Origin: an uncultured Verrucomicrobiota bacterium
Lineage (GTDB): Bacteria > Verrucomicrobiota > Kiritimatiellia > Kiritimatiellales > Tichowtungiaceae
Assembly: GCA_903826865.1 (NCBI GenBank)
Contig: CAIKGD010000011.1
Span: 1-51,009 of the forward strand
Direction: 5' to 3'
Length of the DNA stretch: 51,009 nucleotides
In this document: positions 34,015-43,594 of the stretch, in pieces
Layout: every line of letters starts with the position of its first letter
Position numbering within the stretch: position 1 is the stretch's first letter
Notes under the pieces: model-generated
Told to the model about the DNA's origin: nothing
What the model saw: the letters and a program-made list of their open reading frames with translations, nothing else
Database searches by the model: none
Translations under genes and position numbers: made by a program

Positions 34015-35133
34015 CTATTTTGCCGGATTGGCGATTTTTCCCATAAACAAGACGGCGCCGGATTCTTTGGCGAGGATCAGGAAGAGGAACGGATGATCGG
34101 CACGGAAAACTTTAGGCGGCATGGGCATGGAAGTGGTGCGCATAATGATGCCGGTCGCGGCTGCGGCTTCGGTGCCTTTTTCATCCACCTGCACAAACGC
34201 CTTATGCACCACGTCGGAAACAAACAGCGGTTCCGTGCTGATGCCTGAAAAATCGGCCAGTGCCGGATTGAAGGCATCGCTGATGCCCAGTGCGGCGAGC
34301 GTTTTGGTCAGGCTGTCGAACTGCGATGTGATTTTAAAGCGCGGCAGATGAATCTCGATCTCTTCTTTGCGCAGGGAGCCGGTCCATCCGGCCAGCGCAT
34401 CGGCGGAAAGCCCATTTTCGATGCGGGCGAGACCGTCTTTTTCTTTAGGCAGGACAATCAGCATAGAAACCTCTTCGCCCTGATAGGGAAGTTCCAGACA
34501 TTGGAAGCTTTCGTTCTCTGTATAACCGAAACGCTTCGGCTTCATCGTCATCATCGGCACATTTGTGCTGGCGGCAGGCGCAGTCCAGAACGGTTCATCC
34601 GCTGTTTTTTCCTTTTCGAACGCATGCAGCCAGTCGCCCTTGAAATAGATGGCATTGACCAGAATCAGACGCGTGGCCGATGTTACGGAACCCGGCACCA
34701 GCAGGTTCTTGATCTTATCGCGAGTCTTCTCCTCAACCCAGCGGTTGACGGTCGTGCGCTCAACTTCCGGCTGACCGGCAAAATCGGCCGACCGGATTTC
34801 CGCGCCGTACTTTTCCTGCACGGTCGTCTGGAATTTTTTAAGGATTGGAAACATTTTATCCACCCACAGCGCGTTGGCGCTTTCCAGCGGTACATTCGTT
34901 CCAACGGCTGGAAAAGAAGCCGCCTCGGGCAGAAGCAGACTCATCTGCCGGAGTGTATTGCCGGCGGCACCTTCACGCGTCATGGTCAGTACGGCCTCAA
35001 TGCTGGCGGGCGAGAAGAACAGATTGCCCTGCGTTGTCCGCAGCTGCCCGTAGAGCTTAAACGCAAAATCGTCGGCCTGCACATTCAGTGCCAGCAGAGC
35101 GGACGGAAAGAGAAAAAAAAACCCTTTTTTCAT
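34015..35133 (-). CDS. secreted serpin (serine protease inhibitor family)
   Basis: A 372-residue serpin with a signal peptide ([20 protein letters not shown]). Visible hallmarks: [23 protein letters not shown], and the inhibitory hinge GTEAAAATG before the reactive loop [12 protein letters not shown], then [11 protein letters not shown]. The small-residue hinge predicts an inhibitory serpin that traps proteases; from loop spacing P1 is near the Thr-Thr-Ser step, so the target is uncertain. Bacterial serpins are uncommon and often act against host or community proteases. ATG 35133 begins the signal peptide; no Shine-Dalgarno. Two dispersed palindromes lie in it. Confidence 0.93.
   Translation of the reverse strand: MKKGFFFLFPSALLALNVQADDFAFKLYGQLRTTQGNLFFSPASIEAVLTMTREGAAGNTLRQMSLLLPEAASFPAVGTNVPLESANALWVDKMFPILKKFQTTVQEKYGAEIRSADFAGQPEVERTTVNRWVEEKTRDKIKNLLVPGSVTSATRLILVNAIYFKGDWLHAFEKEKTADEPFWTAPAASTNVPMMTMKPKRFGYTENESFQCLELPYQGEEVSMLIVLPKEKDGLARIENGLSADALAGWTGSLRKEEIEIHLPRFKITSQFDSLTKTLAALGISDAFNPALADFSGISTEPLFVSDVVHKAFVQVDEKGTEAAAATGIIMRTTSMPMPPKVFRADHPFLFLILAKESGAVLFMGKIANPAK
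34492..34506. repeat. dispersed palindrome TTCCA-N5-TGGAA, copy 4
   Basis: TTCCAGACATTGGAA inside the serpin gene; encodes FQCLE on the minus strand. Confidence 0.65.
34899..34913. repeat. dispersed palindrome TTCCA-N5-TGGAA, copy 5
   Basis: TTCCAACGGCTGGAA inside the serpin gene, read in a different frame from copy 4 (FPAVG). Confidence 0.65.
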
Positions 35134-35140
35134 GAACGGC

Positions 35141-35169
35141 ATTATGCACGAACGGTTCATTGCACGCAA
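35141..35169 (-). promoter_or_regulatory. promoter of serpin gene (leaderless arrangement)
   Basis: On the minus strand: TTGCGT (35164-35169), 17-base spacer, CATAAT (35141-35146), seven bases before the serpin ATG. Confidence 0.5.
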
Positions 35170-35349
35170 CGGCTGTGATGGCTGGAGAACCGCCCCGTCC
35201 GGAGTGGATTTGCCTGCTTGAAGGCGTGACCCTGATGAAGGTTGCTGTAAACCGGTGCGGCACTTGACACTGTGCCTGACGGCATGTCAGATTGAAATAT
35301 TATTTGGGTGTTGCTTTTTGTATCAGAGACTGACAACAGGAATACGACT

Positions 35350-36534
35350 ATGAAACTGTTTTTATACGGTCTGACGGCGCTGATGCTGGCAGGCCCGGCG
35401 ATGGCGGGCGATATGCCGTGGGATGTGGCGAAACTGATGCAGGCTCCGCGCACGGAACCGGCAGACGGTTTTGCAACCAACAATGTGCGCGCGGTGTTTT
35501 TCGAGGGGCTGCCGTGGTACGGCCGGCCGACGCGTGTGTTTGCCTATATCGGTATGCCGGAGCACAAATCCGGCGAGAAGGTTCCCGCTATGGTGCTTGT
35601 GCATGGCGGCGGCGGCACAGCTTTTGCCGAGTGGGTGGAGCTTTGGAATCAGCGCGGCTATGCCGCCATCGCCATGGACACCTGCGGCTCTCTGCCCGGC
35701 GGCCAGCACAGTAAACGTCCGCGTGATGCGAAAGGCGGACCGCCCGGCTGGGGTGGTTTTGAGCAAGGCGATGAGAAGCCGCACGACCAGTGGATGTACC
35801 ATGCGGTCGCTGACGTTATACTGGCGCACTCGTTACTGCGCGCACAGCCAGATGTTGATGCGGAACGTATCGGCATTAACGGCATCTCCTGGGGCGGCAT
35901 CCTGACGTGTGCCGTGTCGGGTGTGGATGACCGTTTTCGTCTGGCCATACCGGCCTACGGTTGCGGCTTTCTTGGAGATGACAACCCGGTTTATCGGGAA
36001 AAATTCAAAATGATGGGGCCGGAAAAGACGGAGTTCTGGCTGACACACTGGGATCCATCGCTCTATTTGCCGCAGGCGAAAATGCCGTTTCTGTGGGTTG
36101 ACGGCAGCAACGACAAATTTTTTCCAATGAACGCACTCCAGAAGTCCTACCGGTTGCCGTCCGGCCCGCGCACATTGTGTACGCGCCTGCGTATGGTGCA
36201 TGGCAACAAGCCGGTCTGGGCGACGGAAGAGGTTTATGTTTTTGCCGACCACATCTTAAAAGGCGGGCCTGCGCTGGCGCGTATCACGGCGCAGGGACGC
36301 AACTGGGCGACCTATGAATCGCCATCTGAGATCGTTAAAGCCGAATTGAACTACACAAAGGATTCCGGCACATGGCGTGAACGTGAATGGAAGACCATTC
36401 CCGCCGCGCTCAACCCCGTACAGCATAAGGTTTCTGCCGTGATCCCGGCAGGAACGACCGTGTACTACTTCAATATTACCGACGAACGGGGTCTGACCGT
36501 CAGCACTGAACATATAGAAACTGTGCAACCGTAA
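35350..36534 (+). CDS. secreted alpha/beta hydrolase (acetyl-esterase / dienelactone-hydrolase-like)
   Basis: A 394-residue exported hydrolase: signal peptide (LFLYGLTALMLAGPAMAG), oxyanion HGGGG, nucleophile elbow GISWGG with Ser, Asp in VDGSNDKFFP and His in MVHGNKP. The fold resembles acetylxylan esterase and related polysaccharide deacetylases; the substrate is unknown. ATG 35350 follows AGGAA and starts the signal peptide. The C-terminal 70 residues look like a beta-sandwich extension. Divergent from the serpin. Confidence 0.82.
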   Translation: MKLFLYGLTALMLAGPAMAGDMPWDVAKLMQAPRTEPADGFATNNVRAVFFEGLPWYGRPTRVFAYIGMPEHKSGEKVPAMVLVHGGGGTAFAEWVELWNQRGYAAIAMDTCGSLPGGQHSKRPRDAKGGPPGWGGFEQGDEKPHDQWMYHAVADVILAHSLLRAQPDVDAERIGINGISWGGILTCAVSGVDDRFRLAIPAYGCGFLGDDNPVYREKFKMMGPEKTEFWLTHWDPSLYLPQAKMPFLWVDGSNDKFFPMNALQKSYRLPSGPRTLCTRLRMVHGNKPVWATEEVYVFADHILKGGPALARITAQGRNWATYESPSEIVKAELNYTKDSGTWREREWKTIPAALNPVQHKVSAVIPAGTTVYYFNITDERGLTVSTEHIETVQP

Positions 36535-36590
36535 TGTAACGGAACGCGTACGGACGGATTCTCAGAACTCCGGTTCTGTATCCGGAGACG

Positions 36591-37763
36591 TTACACTTCG
36601 GCGGCAAGAACCACAGCCAGTTTGCAGGCTTCGAGGTAGCGCGGAATATCCACATACTCATTCAGGTCGTGCGCATTAAAATTGCCCGCATCGAAGGTGA
36701 CGGTCGGAATACCTTTTTCGTTCAGAATGTTGGCATCAAGTCCGGCGTTGATGATTTCAACATCCGCTTCGCGGCCCGCCTGCGGCGCGGCGCGCAGAAA
36801 GCGCTGAACGACCGGTTCGCTCTTTTTGAGCCGGAAGCTGCGGTAGTCGCTGGCGGTGATGAAATCGACCGAACCGCATTCGCCTTTATCGTTTTTCAGT
36901 CCGCGCGCGGCCTTTTCAAATGCGGTTTTCCAGACCTTGGAAATCTTTCGGAGAGAAGCGGGATTATGACTGCGGCACTCGCCGGTCACTTTCAGGAAAT
37001 CCATGACCTGATTGTCGGCCTCTCCGCCGTTCATGGAGCCGACGTTGGCTGTGCCGGTGCAGCGTCCTTGCGCGATCCGCCCGAAATAACCGGCGGCTTT
37101 TACTGCGGCAATGGCGCGCGCGGCAATGACGGCGGCGGAAACGCCGCCTTCCGGGTTGACGGCGGCGTGCACGCTTTTACCGTGAATGTTGGCAATCCAG
37201 CGCGCCGCGCCGAGTGCGCCGACGACACCGTTGCGCCGTCCGCTTCCATCGAGGTTGAAACACATGATCGGACTGCCGCCTTCCTCCGGTTCAAATGCTT
37301 TGGCACCGTGCAGGCCGGTTTCTTCGCCGACCGTAAAGAGCAGGGTGATGGGCGGATGCGGCAGATTGTTTTTCAGGATGGTTTCCGCCATCGTAACCAC
37401 GGCGGCCACCGATGCGCGGTTGTCGCCGCCAAGGCCGGTTTTCCCTTGCGGAACAATCCGGTTTCCTTTTTTGACCGGCACCGCGCCGCGGCAGAGCGGC
37501 ACGGTGTCCAGATGCGCCGAAAACATGATGCGCGGTGCTTTGACGGTGCCGGGAATTTTAACAATCAGGTTTCCGATGGTGAATTGTTCCGGCAACCGTT
37601 TCAGGCTGACGTTTTCGCGAATCCACTGCGGCCGGCAGCCTGCCGCCAGCAGCTTCTGTTTTACCGCTTCCGCCACCGGTCCTTCGTTGCCGGTCTGTCC
37701 TTCAGCGGCCAGTAAATCAATCAAATGCCGCAAGGCCTGTTCTTTATCGATCATGTTTTTCAT
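36591..37763 (-). CDS. M20-family metallopeptidase (PepT-like)
   Basis: Di-zinc aminopeptidase, most like tripeptidase T. The 390-residue protein has the first His-Asp pair in SAHLDTVP, bridging Asp in GLGGDNRAS, catalytic Glu-Glu in VGEETGLHG, and a later NFNAHDLNEYVDI metal motif. Starts at 37763 and 37754 are both possible; TATGGT ends seven bases before 37763, and no Shine-Dalgarno is seen. A dispersed palindrome lies at 36928. Confidence 0.9.
   Translation of the reverse strand: MKNMIDKEQALRHLIDLLAAEGQTGNEGPVAEAVKQKLLAAGCRPQWIRENVSLKRLPEQFTIGNLIVKIPGTVKAPRIMFSAHLDTVPLCRGAVPVKKGNRIVPQGKTGLGGDNRASVAAVVTMAETILKNNLPHPPITLLFTVGEETGLHGAKAFEPEEGGSPIMCFNLDGSGRRNGVVGALGAARWIANIHGKSVHAAVNPEGGVSAAVIAARAIAAVKAAGYFGRIAQGRCTGTANVGSMNGGEADNQVMDFLKVTGECRSHNPASLRKISKVWKTAFEKAARGLKNDKGECGSVDFITASDYRSFRLKKSEPVVQRFLRAAPQAGREADVEIINAGLDANILNEKGIPTVTFDAGNFNAHDLNEYVDIPRYLEACKLAVVLAAEV
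36928..36942. repeat. dispersed palindrome TTCCA-N5-TGGAA, copy 6
   Basis: TTCCAGACCTTGGAA within the M20 peptidase gene, in yet another frame (ISKVWK). Confidence 0.65.
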
Positions 37764-37899
37764 CGGTCGAACCATACCGAACCGGTCGGGAACAAGGCGA
37801 ACCATTTCCGACGTGTCACGGCGCAGCCAGAGGTGGGGACAGAACCTTGGAATTTGCGTTGTCATAAAAGCGCGGGCGGGATATTTTGGGGTTCTTTGA

Positions 37900-39266
<1,367 letters not shown>

Positions 39267-39267
<1 letters not shown>

Positions 39268-39761
39268 TGAGAAACGCAGAAGCTAAAATTTTAAGTTGCG
39301 GGCAGATGCTCGCTGAGCGCGCAAAACTTAAAGTGCAGGGAAAAAAGCTGGTGTTTACCAACGGTTGTTTCGACATTCTGCATGCTGGGCATGTCACCTA
39401 TTTGGAATTTTCCCGCGCGCAGGGCGACTGTCTTGTGCTTGGGCTTAATTCGGACGCGTCAGTCAAGCGCAACAAAGGCGATGACCGGCCGGTCAACAGC
39501 GAAGCCGACCGTGCACGCGTTCTCGCTGCGCTGGAGTGCATCGACTACGTTGTTCTTTTCGACGAAGACGAGCCGAAAACGCTGATTGAGAAAATTATTC
39601 CGGACGTGCTGGTGAAGGGCGAGGACTGGGCTCATTACGTCAGCGGGCGCGAAGCGGTCGAAGCGGCGGGCGGTAAAGTGGTACTGGCTAAAATGGTTGC
39701 AGGCCGCTCCACCACCGGTACGATTGAAAAAGTTCTGAAAGTGTACGGAGAGAAACGATGA
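39267..39761 (+). CDS. rfaE2: D-glycero-beta-D-manno-heptose 1-phosphate adenylyltransferase
   Basis: Makes ADP-heptose for LPS core. The 164-residue cytidylyltransferase-fold protein has FTNGCFDILHAGHVTYLE (HxGH) and GRSTTGTIEKV near the end. It equals the C-terminal half of E. coli HldE, so the kinase domain is a separate gene outside the window. ATG 39267 shares its A with the purB stop; it overlaps hldD by ATGA. Confidence 0.94.
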
Positions 39762-40726
39762 GCGTTAAATATATTGTCACCGGCGGCGCGGGCTTTATCG
39801 GCAGTAATGTCGTCAAGGCGCTCAACGCGCGCGGCGAAACCGATATTCTGGTTGTCGACGAGCTGGGCGAGGATGAGAAATGGAAAAATCTCACCGGCCT
39901 GCGGTACGAAGACTACATTGATAAAGACGACCTTTTCGACTACCTGGAGGAACTTACTCTGGATGAGGTCAAGGCGGTCTATCACCTCGGTGCGTGCAGT
40001 GCGACCACCGAGACCGACGCCGATTATCTGGCCTATAACAACTATCATTATACCCGTGCGCTTTGCGAAAGCTGTCTCGATGCCGGAGTCCGCTTTGTCT
40101 ATGCCTCCAGCGCCGCGACCTACGGTGACGGCAAGCTCGGCTATTCCGATGCTGATGAAATGACACCGAAATACAAACCGCTCAATATGTACGGTTACTC
40201 CAAGCACATGTTCGATCTCTGGGCGCTGAAAAGCGGGGCCGTTCGCGAGATCGCCGGTATAAAATATTTCAACGTTTACGGCTCCGGCGAGGCGCATAAG
40301 GGCGATATGCGCTCGGTTGTCCACAAATCCTACGGTCAGATTCTTGAGGCTGGTAAAGTGAAGCTTTTTAAATCGCACCGGCCCGATTATGGCGACGGCA
40401 AACAGGTGCGCGACTTTGTCTATGTTAAAGATGCAGTGGAACAGACTCTCTGGTTCGGAGAGCATAAGACGGTTTCCGGTATTTTCAATTGCGGAACCGG
40501 CGAGCCGCGCACGTGGTTGGATCTGGTCAGCGCCGTTTTCCGCGCCATGGGACGCAAGCCGAATATCGAATTTATCGATATGCCGGAGCACCTGCGCGGC
40601 AAGTATCAGTATCACACACAGGCCGACCTGACCAAACTGCGCGCTGCCGGTTACGTCCGTCCGTTCACTTCGCTCGAAGACGGCATTACCGACTACGTGC
40701 AGAACTTCCTCATGAAAGAGGAATAG
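39758..40726 (+). CDS. hldD: ADP-L-glycero-D-manno-heptose 6-epimerase
   Basis: Last step of ADP-L,D-heptose synthesis. The 322-residue extended SDR has TGGAGFIGSN at the N-terminus, HLGACSATTETD, YASSAATYGDG, YxxxK in YGYSKHMFD, and NVYGSGEAHKGDM, all typical of HldD. Coupled to rfaE2 by ATGA; rlmN follows five bases later. Confidence 0.96.
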   Translation: MSVKYIVTGGAGFIGSNVVKALNARGETDILVVDELGEDEKWKNLTGLRYEDYIDKDDLFDYLEELTLDEVKAVYHLGACSATTETDADYLAYNNYHYTRALCESCLDAGVRFVYASSAATYGDGKLGYSDADEMTPKYKPLNMYGYSKHMFDLWALKSGAVREIAGIKYFNVYGSGEAHKGDMRSVVHKSYGQILEAGKVKLFKSHRPDYGDGKQVRDFVYVKDAVEQTLWFGEHKTVSGIFNCGTGEPRTWLDLVSAVFRAMGRKPNIEFIDMPEHLRGKYQYHTQADLTKLRAAGYVRPFTSLEDGITDYVQNFLMKEE

Positions 40727-40731
40727 CCGCA

Positions 40732-41760
40732 GTGAAACCGCCGATACACGGACTCTTTCTCGCAGAGCTGGAGGCTTTCTGCAAAGAGCAGGGACAGCCT
40801 GCTTTCCGTGCCAAGCAGATTTGGGACTGGCTTTACGTCAAACGAATTTCGTCGGCCGATGAAATGAAGAACCTGCCCGCGCCGTTTCGCGCGCGGCTTG
40901 CCGAAACCTTCAGTTTCCAATGTCTGGAAAAACTGGAAACCAAAGGCGATCCCGGCGAAACGCAGAAACTTCTGTTTAAACTCGCAGACGGTGAACTGAT
41001 TGAGACTGTCATTATTCCCGCTCTCAGACGGCAGAACAACACGGTCTGTATCTCTAGCCAGGTCGGCTGCCGGTTCGGTTGTGCCTTCTGCGCCAGCGGA
41101 CAGAAGGGGGTTATCCGCAATCTTTCCGCCGGAGAGATCGTCGGCCAGGTATTGGAAGTCGCCAAAATACTCGGCGGCCGGCCCGACAATGTGGTCTTCA
41201 TGGGAATCGGTGAGCCGTTCGATAATTATGATGAGGTTTTGCGCGCCATCCGCATCCTGAATCATCCTGACGGACTCAGAATAGGTGCACGCCGTATCAC
41301 TATCAGCACCTGCGGCGTGGTGCCCGGCATTCAACGGTTTGCCGAAGAAAAGTTGCAGGTGGAATTGTCCGTTTCATTGCATGCGCCGGACGCTGAGACC
41401 CGTTCGCGGATCATGCCTGTCAATGAAAGCTGGCCGATGGAAGAACTGCTTGATGCCTGCCGCGTTTATACGGAAAAAACCAAACGCATTATCACGTTCG
41501 AGTACACGCTGATAAAAAACCTGAACGATTCGCCGGAGCAGGCACGTCAGCTGGTCAAGCTGCTTAAAAAATTTCCCTGCCGCGTCAACCTGATTCCGCT
41601 CAGTCCGGTTGAAGAATTCGCCGGCGAACGTCCCCAGCCGGAAGCGATGAAAATATTTTTAGAAATTCTGGAAAAAACCGGAATCAACACGACGTTTCGC
41701 GATTCCAAAGGCTCTGCGCTCAAAGCTGCCTGCGGCCAGCTCCGCGTTCGGCGGCTCTGA
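40732..41760 (+). CDS. rlmN: dual-specificity rRNA/tRNA adenosine-C2 methyltransferase RlmN
   Basis: Radical-SAM enzyme that methylates C2 of A2503 in 23S rRNA and A37 in tRNAs. The 342-residue protein has CRFGCAFCASG (CX3CX2C cluster), GIGEPFDNYD, SVSLHAPD, and the C-terminal methyl-carrier Cys in AACGQLR. GTG 40732 follows GAGGAA; it begins five bases after hldD. A dispersed palindrome lies at 40915. Confidence 0.95.
   Translation: MKPPIHGLFLAELEAFCKEQGQPAFRAKQIWDWLYVKRISSADEMKNLPAPFRARLAETFSFQCLEKLETKGDPGETQKLLFKLADGELIETVIIPALRRQNNTVCISSQVGCRFGCAFCASGQKGVIRNLSAGEIVGQVLEVAKILGGRPDNVVFMGIGEPFDNYDEVLRAIRILNHPDGLRIGARRITISTCGVVPGIQRFAEEKLQVELSVSLHAPDAETRSRIMPVNESWPMEELLDACRVYTEKTKRIITFEYTLIKNLNDSPEQARQLVKLLKKFPCRVNLIPLSPVEEFAGERPQPEAMKIFLEILEKTGINTTFRDSKGSALKAACGQLRVRRL
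40915..40929. repeat. dispersed palindrome TTCCA-N5-TGGAA, copy 8
   Basis: TTCCAATGTCTGGAA within rlmN; encodes FQCLE, the same pentapeptide as copy 4 in an unrelated protein. Confidence 0.65.
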
Positions 41761-41920
41761 TTTTCATATCTAGTCGAGAAAAGGCCTTTTGCCGGTTAGC
41801 TTGTGTTTCAGAATTTGTTTTGGCACCTTCTTGCGGACGGAAGTGTTTTTTCACGGCGGTTTCAACAGGTGCGTGCCTGTAACGCTTGAAAAAAATCTTT
41901 CTTCAGACAGGAGTTGTGAT

Positions 41921-42259
41921 ATGGGAAAATATAGAATGTTCGCGGTATTTGCGGTAGCGACGGCGTTTCTTGCCGGTTGTGCACACATGCCCGGAGGAAT
42001 TACTGATTCTACCACACCGCTTAACGGCAGGCCATACGTTGAACTGGGCAAGGTTGTTGGTGAAGACAGTAAGATATTGTTGCTTGGACTGATTCCGATA
42101 AGCGGATCCAACAATACGCAAGACGCGATTGATGATGCCAAACAAAAAACAAATGCAGATGCTCTGATTGATGTTACGGTTGAGGCTTACGGCCGGTACT
42201 GGATACTGTGGTCTTCTTTGACAACGAAAGTTTCCGGTAAAGGTATAAAGTTTAATTAG
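41921..42259 (+). CDS. small lipoprotein, unknown (TRL-like possible)
   Basis: A 112-residue protein with lipobox ATAFLAGC and a mature domain resembling small TRL-like or DUF6567-like lipoproteins (LGKVVGEDSKILLLGLIPIS, then AIDDAKQKTNADALIDVTVE). CAGGAG lies 8 bases before ATG 41921. It stands alone after a 160-base gap and is followed by a GC stem at 42271-42298. Confidence 0.72.
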   Translation: MGKYRMFAVFAVATAFLAGCAHMPGGITDSTTPLNGRPYVELGKVVGEDSKILLLGLIPISGSNNTQDAIDDAKQKTNADALIDVTVEAYGRYWILWSSLTTKVSGKGIKFN

Positions 42260-42270
42260 CCTGATGTTTG

Positions 42271-42298
42271 CGGGAAAAGCGGCGCAGCACTTTTCCCG
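42271..42298 (+). terminator. hairpin after the small lipoprotein
   Basis: CGGGAAAAG (42271-42279) pairs with CTTTTCCCG (42290-42298). No clear T tract follows, so termination strength is uncertain. Confidence 0.5.
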
Positions 42299-42404
42299 GC
42301 TTCTCAAGTCAACCTTTGAGAGGTTTCTGCTTCTGCGTTTTTAACGGATTGAATCTCACTTTCTGTTAATTCGCAGTTGCTCTAAAGGGTTCCAAATATT
42401 GGGA

Positions 42405-42436
42405 AACAAAAAACCCTCCCCCGTGAGGGAGAGGGT
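42405..42436 (-). terminator. terminator of the Cys-rich protein gene
   Basis: Read on the minus strand, a GC stem (ACCCTC...GAGGGT, 42413-42436, one mismatch) is followed by a run of T (42408-42413). It lies 27 bases after the stop codon. Confidence 0.75.
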
Positions 42437-42462
42437 GGTACAGGGTGGGGTAAACGGGGTGC

Positions 42463-42771
42463 TTATTTCTTAAGCGGGCAAGTGCCACCGGCACAACCAG
42501 CTTCTTTAGCCGCTTTCTGAGTGTCGCAGGCTGCTTTTGCTGCATCAGCTTTTGCTTTGCAGGCTGCACATGCACCGCCGGCTGCTTTACAGGCCGGACA
42601 GGTTTTTTGAGCATCCATTTTGCAGCTTCCATCTGTTGTGCAGCAGGCCGCGTCTTTCACGGCACAGGCTTTTGCATCAGCAGGAGCTTTTGCAGCGGCG
42701 GGATTTTTTGACATGGCAGACACGGAAACGGCCAAGGCACCCATTGCGAGTATGACAACCAACTTCTTCAT
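42463..42771 (-). CDS. small exported Cys/Ala-rich protein
   Basis: A 102-residue protein with a signal peptide (MKKLVVILAMGALAVSVSA) and a mature part with eleven cysteines set in Ala/Lys context (ACAVKDAACC, CPACKAAGGACAAC, CAGGTCPLKK). The several CxxC-type pairs suggest metal binding or disulfides. GGAGG lies 4-5 bases before ATG 42771. A possible promoter (TTGACC-17-TAGGGT, 42794-42822) precedes it. Function unknown. Confidence 0.75.
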   Translation of the reverse strand: MKKLVVILAMGALAVSVSAMSKNPAAAKAPADAKACAVKDAACCTTDGSCKMDAQKTCPACKAAGGACAACKAKADAAKAACDTQKAAKEAGCAGGTCPLKK

Positions 42772-42793
42772 GTGACCTCCATTTGTTGAGGTA

Positions 42794-42822
42794 ACCCTAT
42801 TCTATTGCTTTCATTTGGTCAA
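42794..42822 (-). promoter_or_regulatory. possible promoter of the Cys-rich protein gene
   Basis: On the minus strand: TTGACC (42817-42822), 17-base spacer, TAGGGT (42794-42799). The -10 is weak. Confidence 0.35.
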
Positions 42823-42869
42823 ATCGTTCTGTACCTTCCTCAATTTTTTTAAAAAGTTGCGAAAATCTG

Positions 42870-42899
42870 TTGACGGGAGGTGGTAGGAGGTGACATAAA
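42870..42899 (+). promoter_or_regulatory. promoter of the dcw cluster (mraZ)
   Basis: TTGACG (42870-42875), 18-base spacer, CATAAA (42894-42899). It overlaps the 10-bp-phased GTGG repeats and lies about 27 bases before ATG 42927. Confidence 0.55.
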
Positions 42900-42926
42900 G
42901 TGGAGCCAAGAAGGGTGTAGTGGAGT
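42880..42926 (+). promoter_or_regulatory. MraZ operator: 10-bp-phased GTGG-type repeats
   Basis: Decamers start with GTGGTAG (42880), GTGACAT (42890), GTGGAGC (42900) and GTGGAGT (42920), an exact 10-bp step with one degenerate unit at 42910. MraZ proteins are known to bind short G-rich direct repeats upstream of their own gene. Here the set spans the promoter spacer to the start codon, fitting autorepression of the cluster. Confidence 0.7.
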
Positions 42927-43385
42927 ATGAATGCAGTAGAAGCAATGAGTGAAGAGCTGTTTGTCGGGTCATTTCACCACTCGCTGGATCCGAAACGCAG
43001 GCTGATTATCCCATCGAATTGGCGCGCCATGATGGGGGCAACGCCCCGTTTGTATGTTTTTCCCCATTCTGACCGAAAATGCCTCTATCTCTACACGCTG
43101 GCGGAAATGAACCGCCGTCTGCGGCAGTTGCGCGTAGCGGGTGCAGTGGACGCTCAGGATGAACAGGCTGTGCGCGCAATGACGGCTTCGGCAGATGCTT
43201 TGACGGTGGATGCACAAGGCCGGGTGCGCATAAAGGATGAATTGCTGGCTCATGCCGAAGTGAAGAGCAAGGTGGTTCTGGTCGGTACGCTCACCCGCAT
43301 CGAACTTTGGAGTGAAGAACATTTTGATATGGCGCTGCCTGCTGTTTCGGCGCTGGCAGAGACTGCTTTTTACGGAGGCTACTAG
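42927..43385 (+). CDS. mraZ: transcriptional regulator MraZ
   Basis: SpoVT/AbrB-like ring-forming regulator at the head of the division and wall cluster. The 152-residue protein has two MraZ motifs: HHSLDPKRRLIIPSNWRA near residue 17 and TVDAQGRVRIKDELLAHAEV near residue 93. ATG 42927 and ATG 42945 are both possible; the second starts at MSEELFVGSF as in homologues. It is followed by a small ORF and rsmH. Confidence 0.93.
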   Translation: MNAVEAMSEELFVGSFHHSLDPKRRLIIPSNWRAMMGATPRLYVFPHSDRKCLYLYTLAEMNRRLRQLRVAGAVDAQDEQAVRAMTASADALTVDAQGRVRIKDELLAHAEVKSKVVLVGTLTRIELWSEEHFDMALPAVSALAETAFYGGY

Positions 43386-43395
43386 GAGAACGGGT

Positions 43396-43584
43396 ATGGG
43401 TATGAACAGCATTGCAAAATACATGTATTTTTCGCGGGCCATTGACCTGACGCCTGAAAAAGACCGCTACCTCCGGCTGCCGGAAGGCGAAATGCGCCGC
43501 ACGGTGCTGATGAGTGAAAAACAGGCGGCCACTTTTTCAGTGGCCTGTTCGCGCCGGGTGATCGGTTCGATGCAAATGGCGTAA
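43396..43584 (+). CDS. small unknown protein between mraZ and rsmH
   Basis: A 62-residue basic protein (MGMNSIAKYMYFSRAIDLTP, later RRTVLMSEKQAATFSVACSR) with no motif I recognise. AGGAGA lies 7-10 bases before ATG 43396, directly after the mraZ stop, and rsmH follows ten bases after its stop with its own AAGGAG. It is not FtsL, which is present at 44521. Its place inside a compact essential operon argues that it is translated. Confidence 0.65.
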   Translation: MGMNSIAKYMYFSRAIDLTPEKDRYLRLPEGEMRRTVLMSEKQAATFSVACSRRVIGSMQMA

Positions 43585-43594
43585 TAAGGAGTTT

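Noticed and set aside
33926-34017. tRNA-Ser 3' end as an integration site with the serpin as cargo
   Set aside because: No integrase next to it, no direct repeat of the tRNA 3' end seen in the window; simple convergent packing explains it.
41821-41835. Sigma-54-like TGGCAC...TTGC before the lipoprotein at 41921
   Set aside because: The GG-GC spacing is one base shorter than the strict -24/-12 requirement, and no activator gene is nearby.
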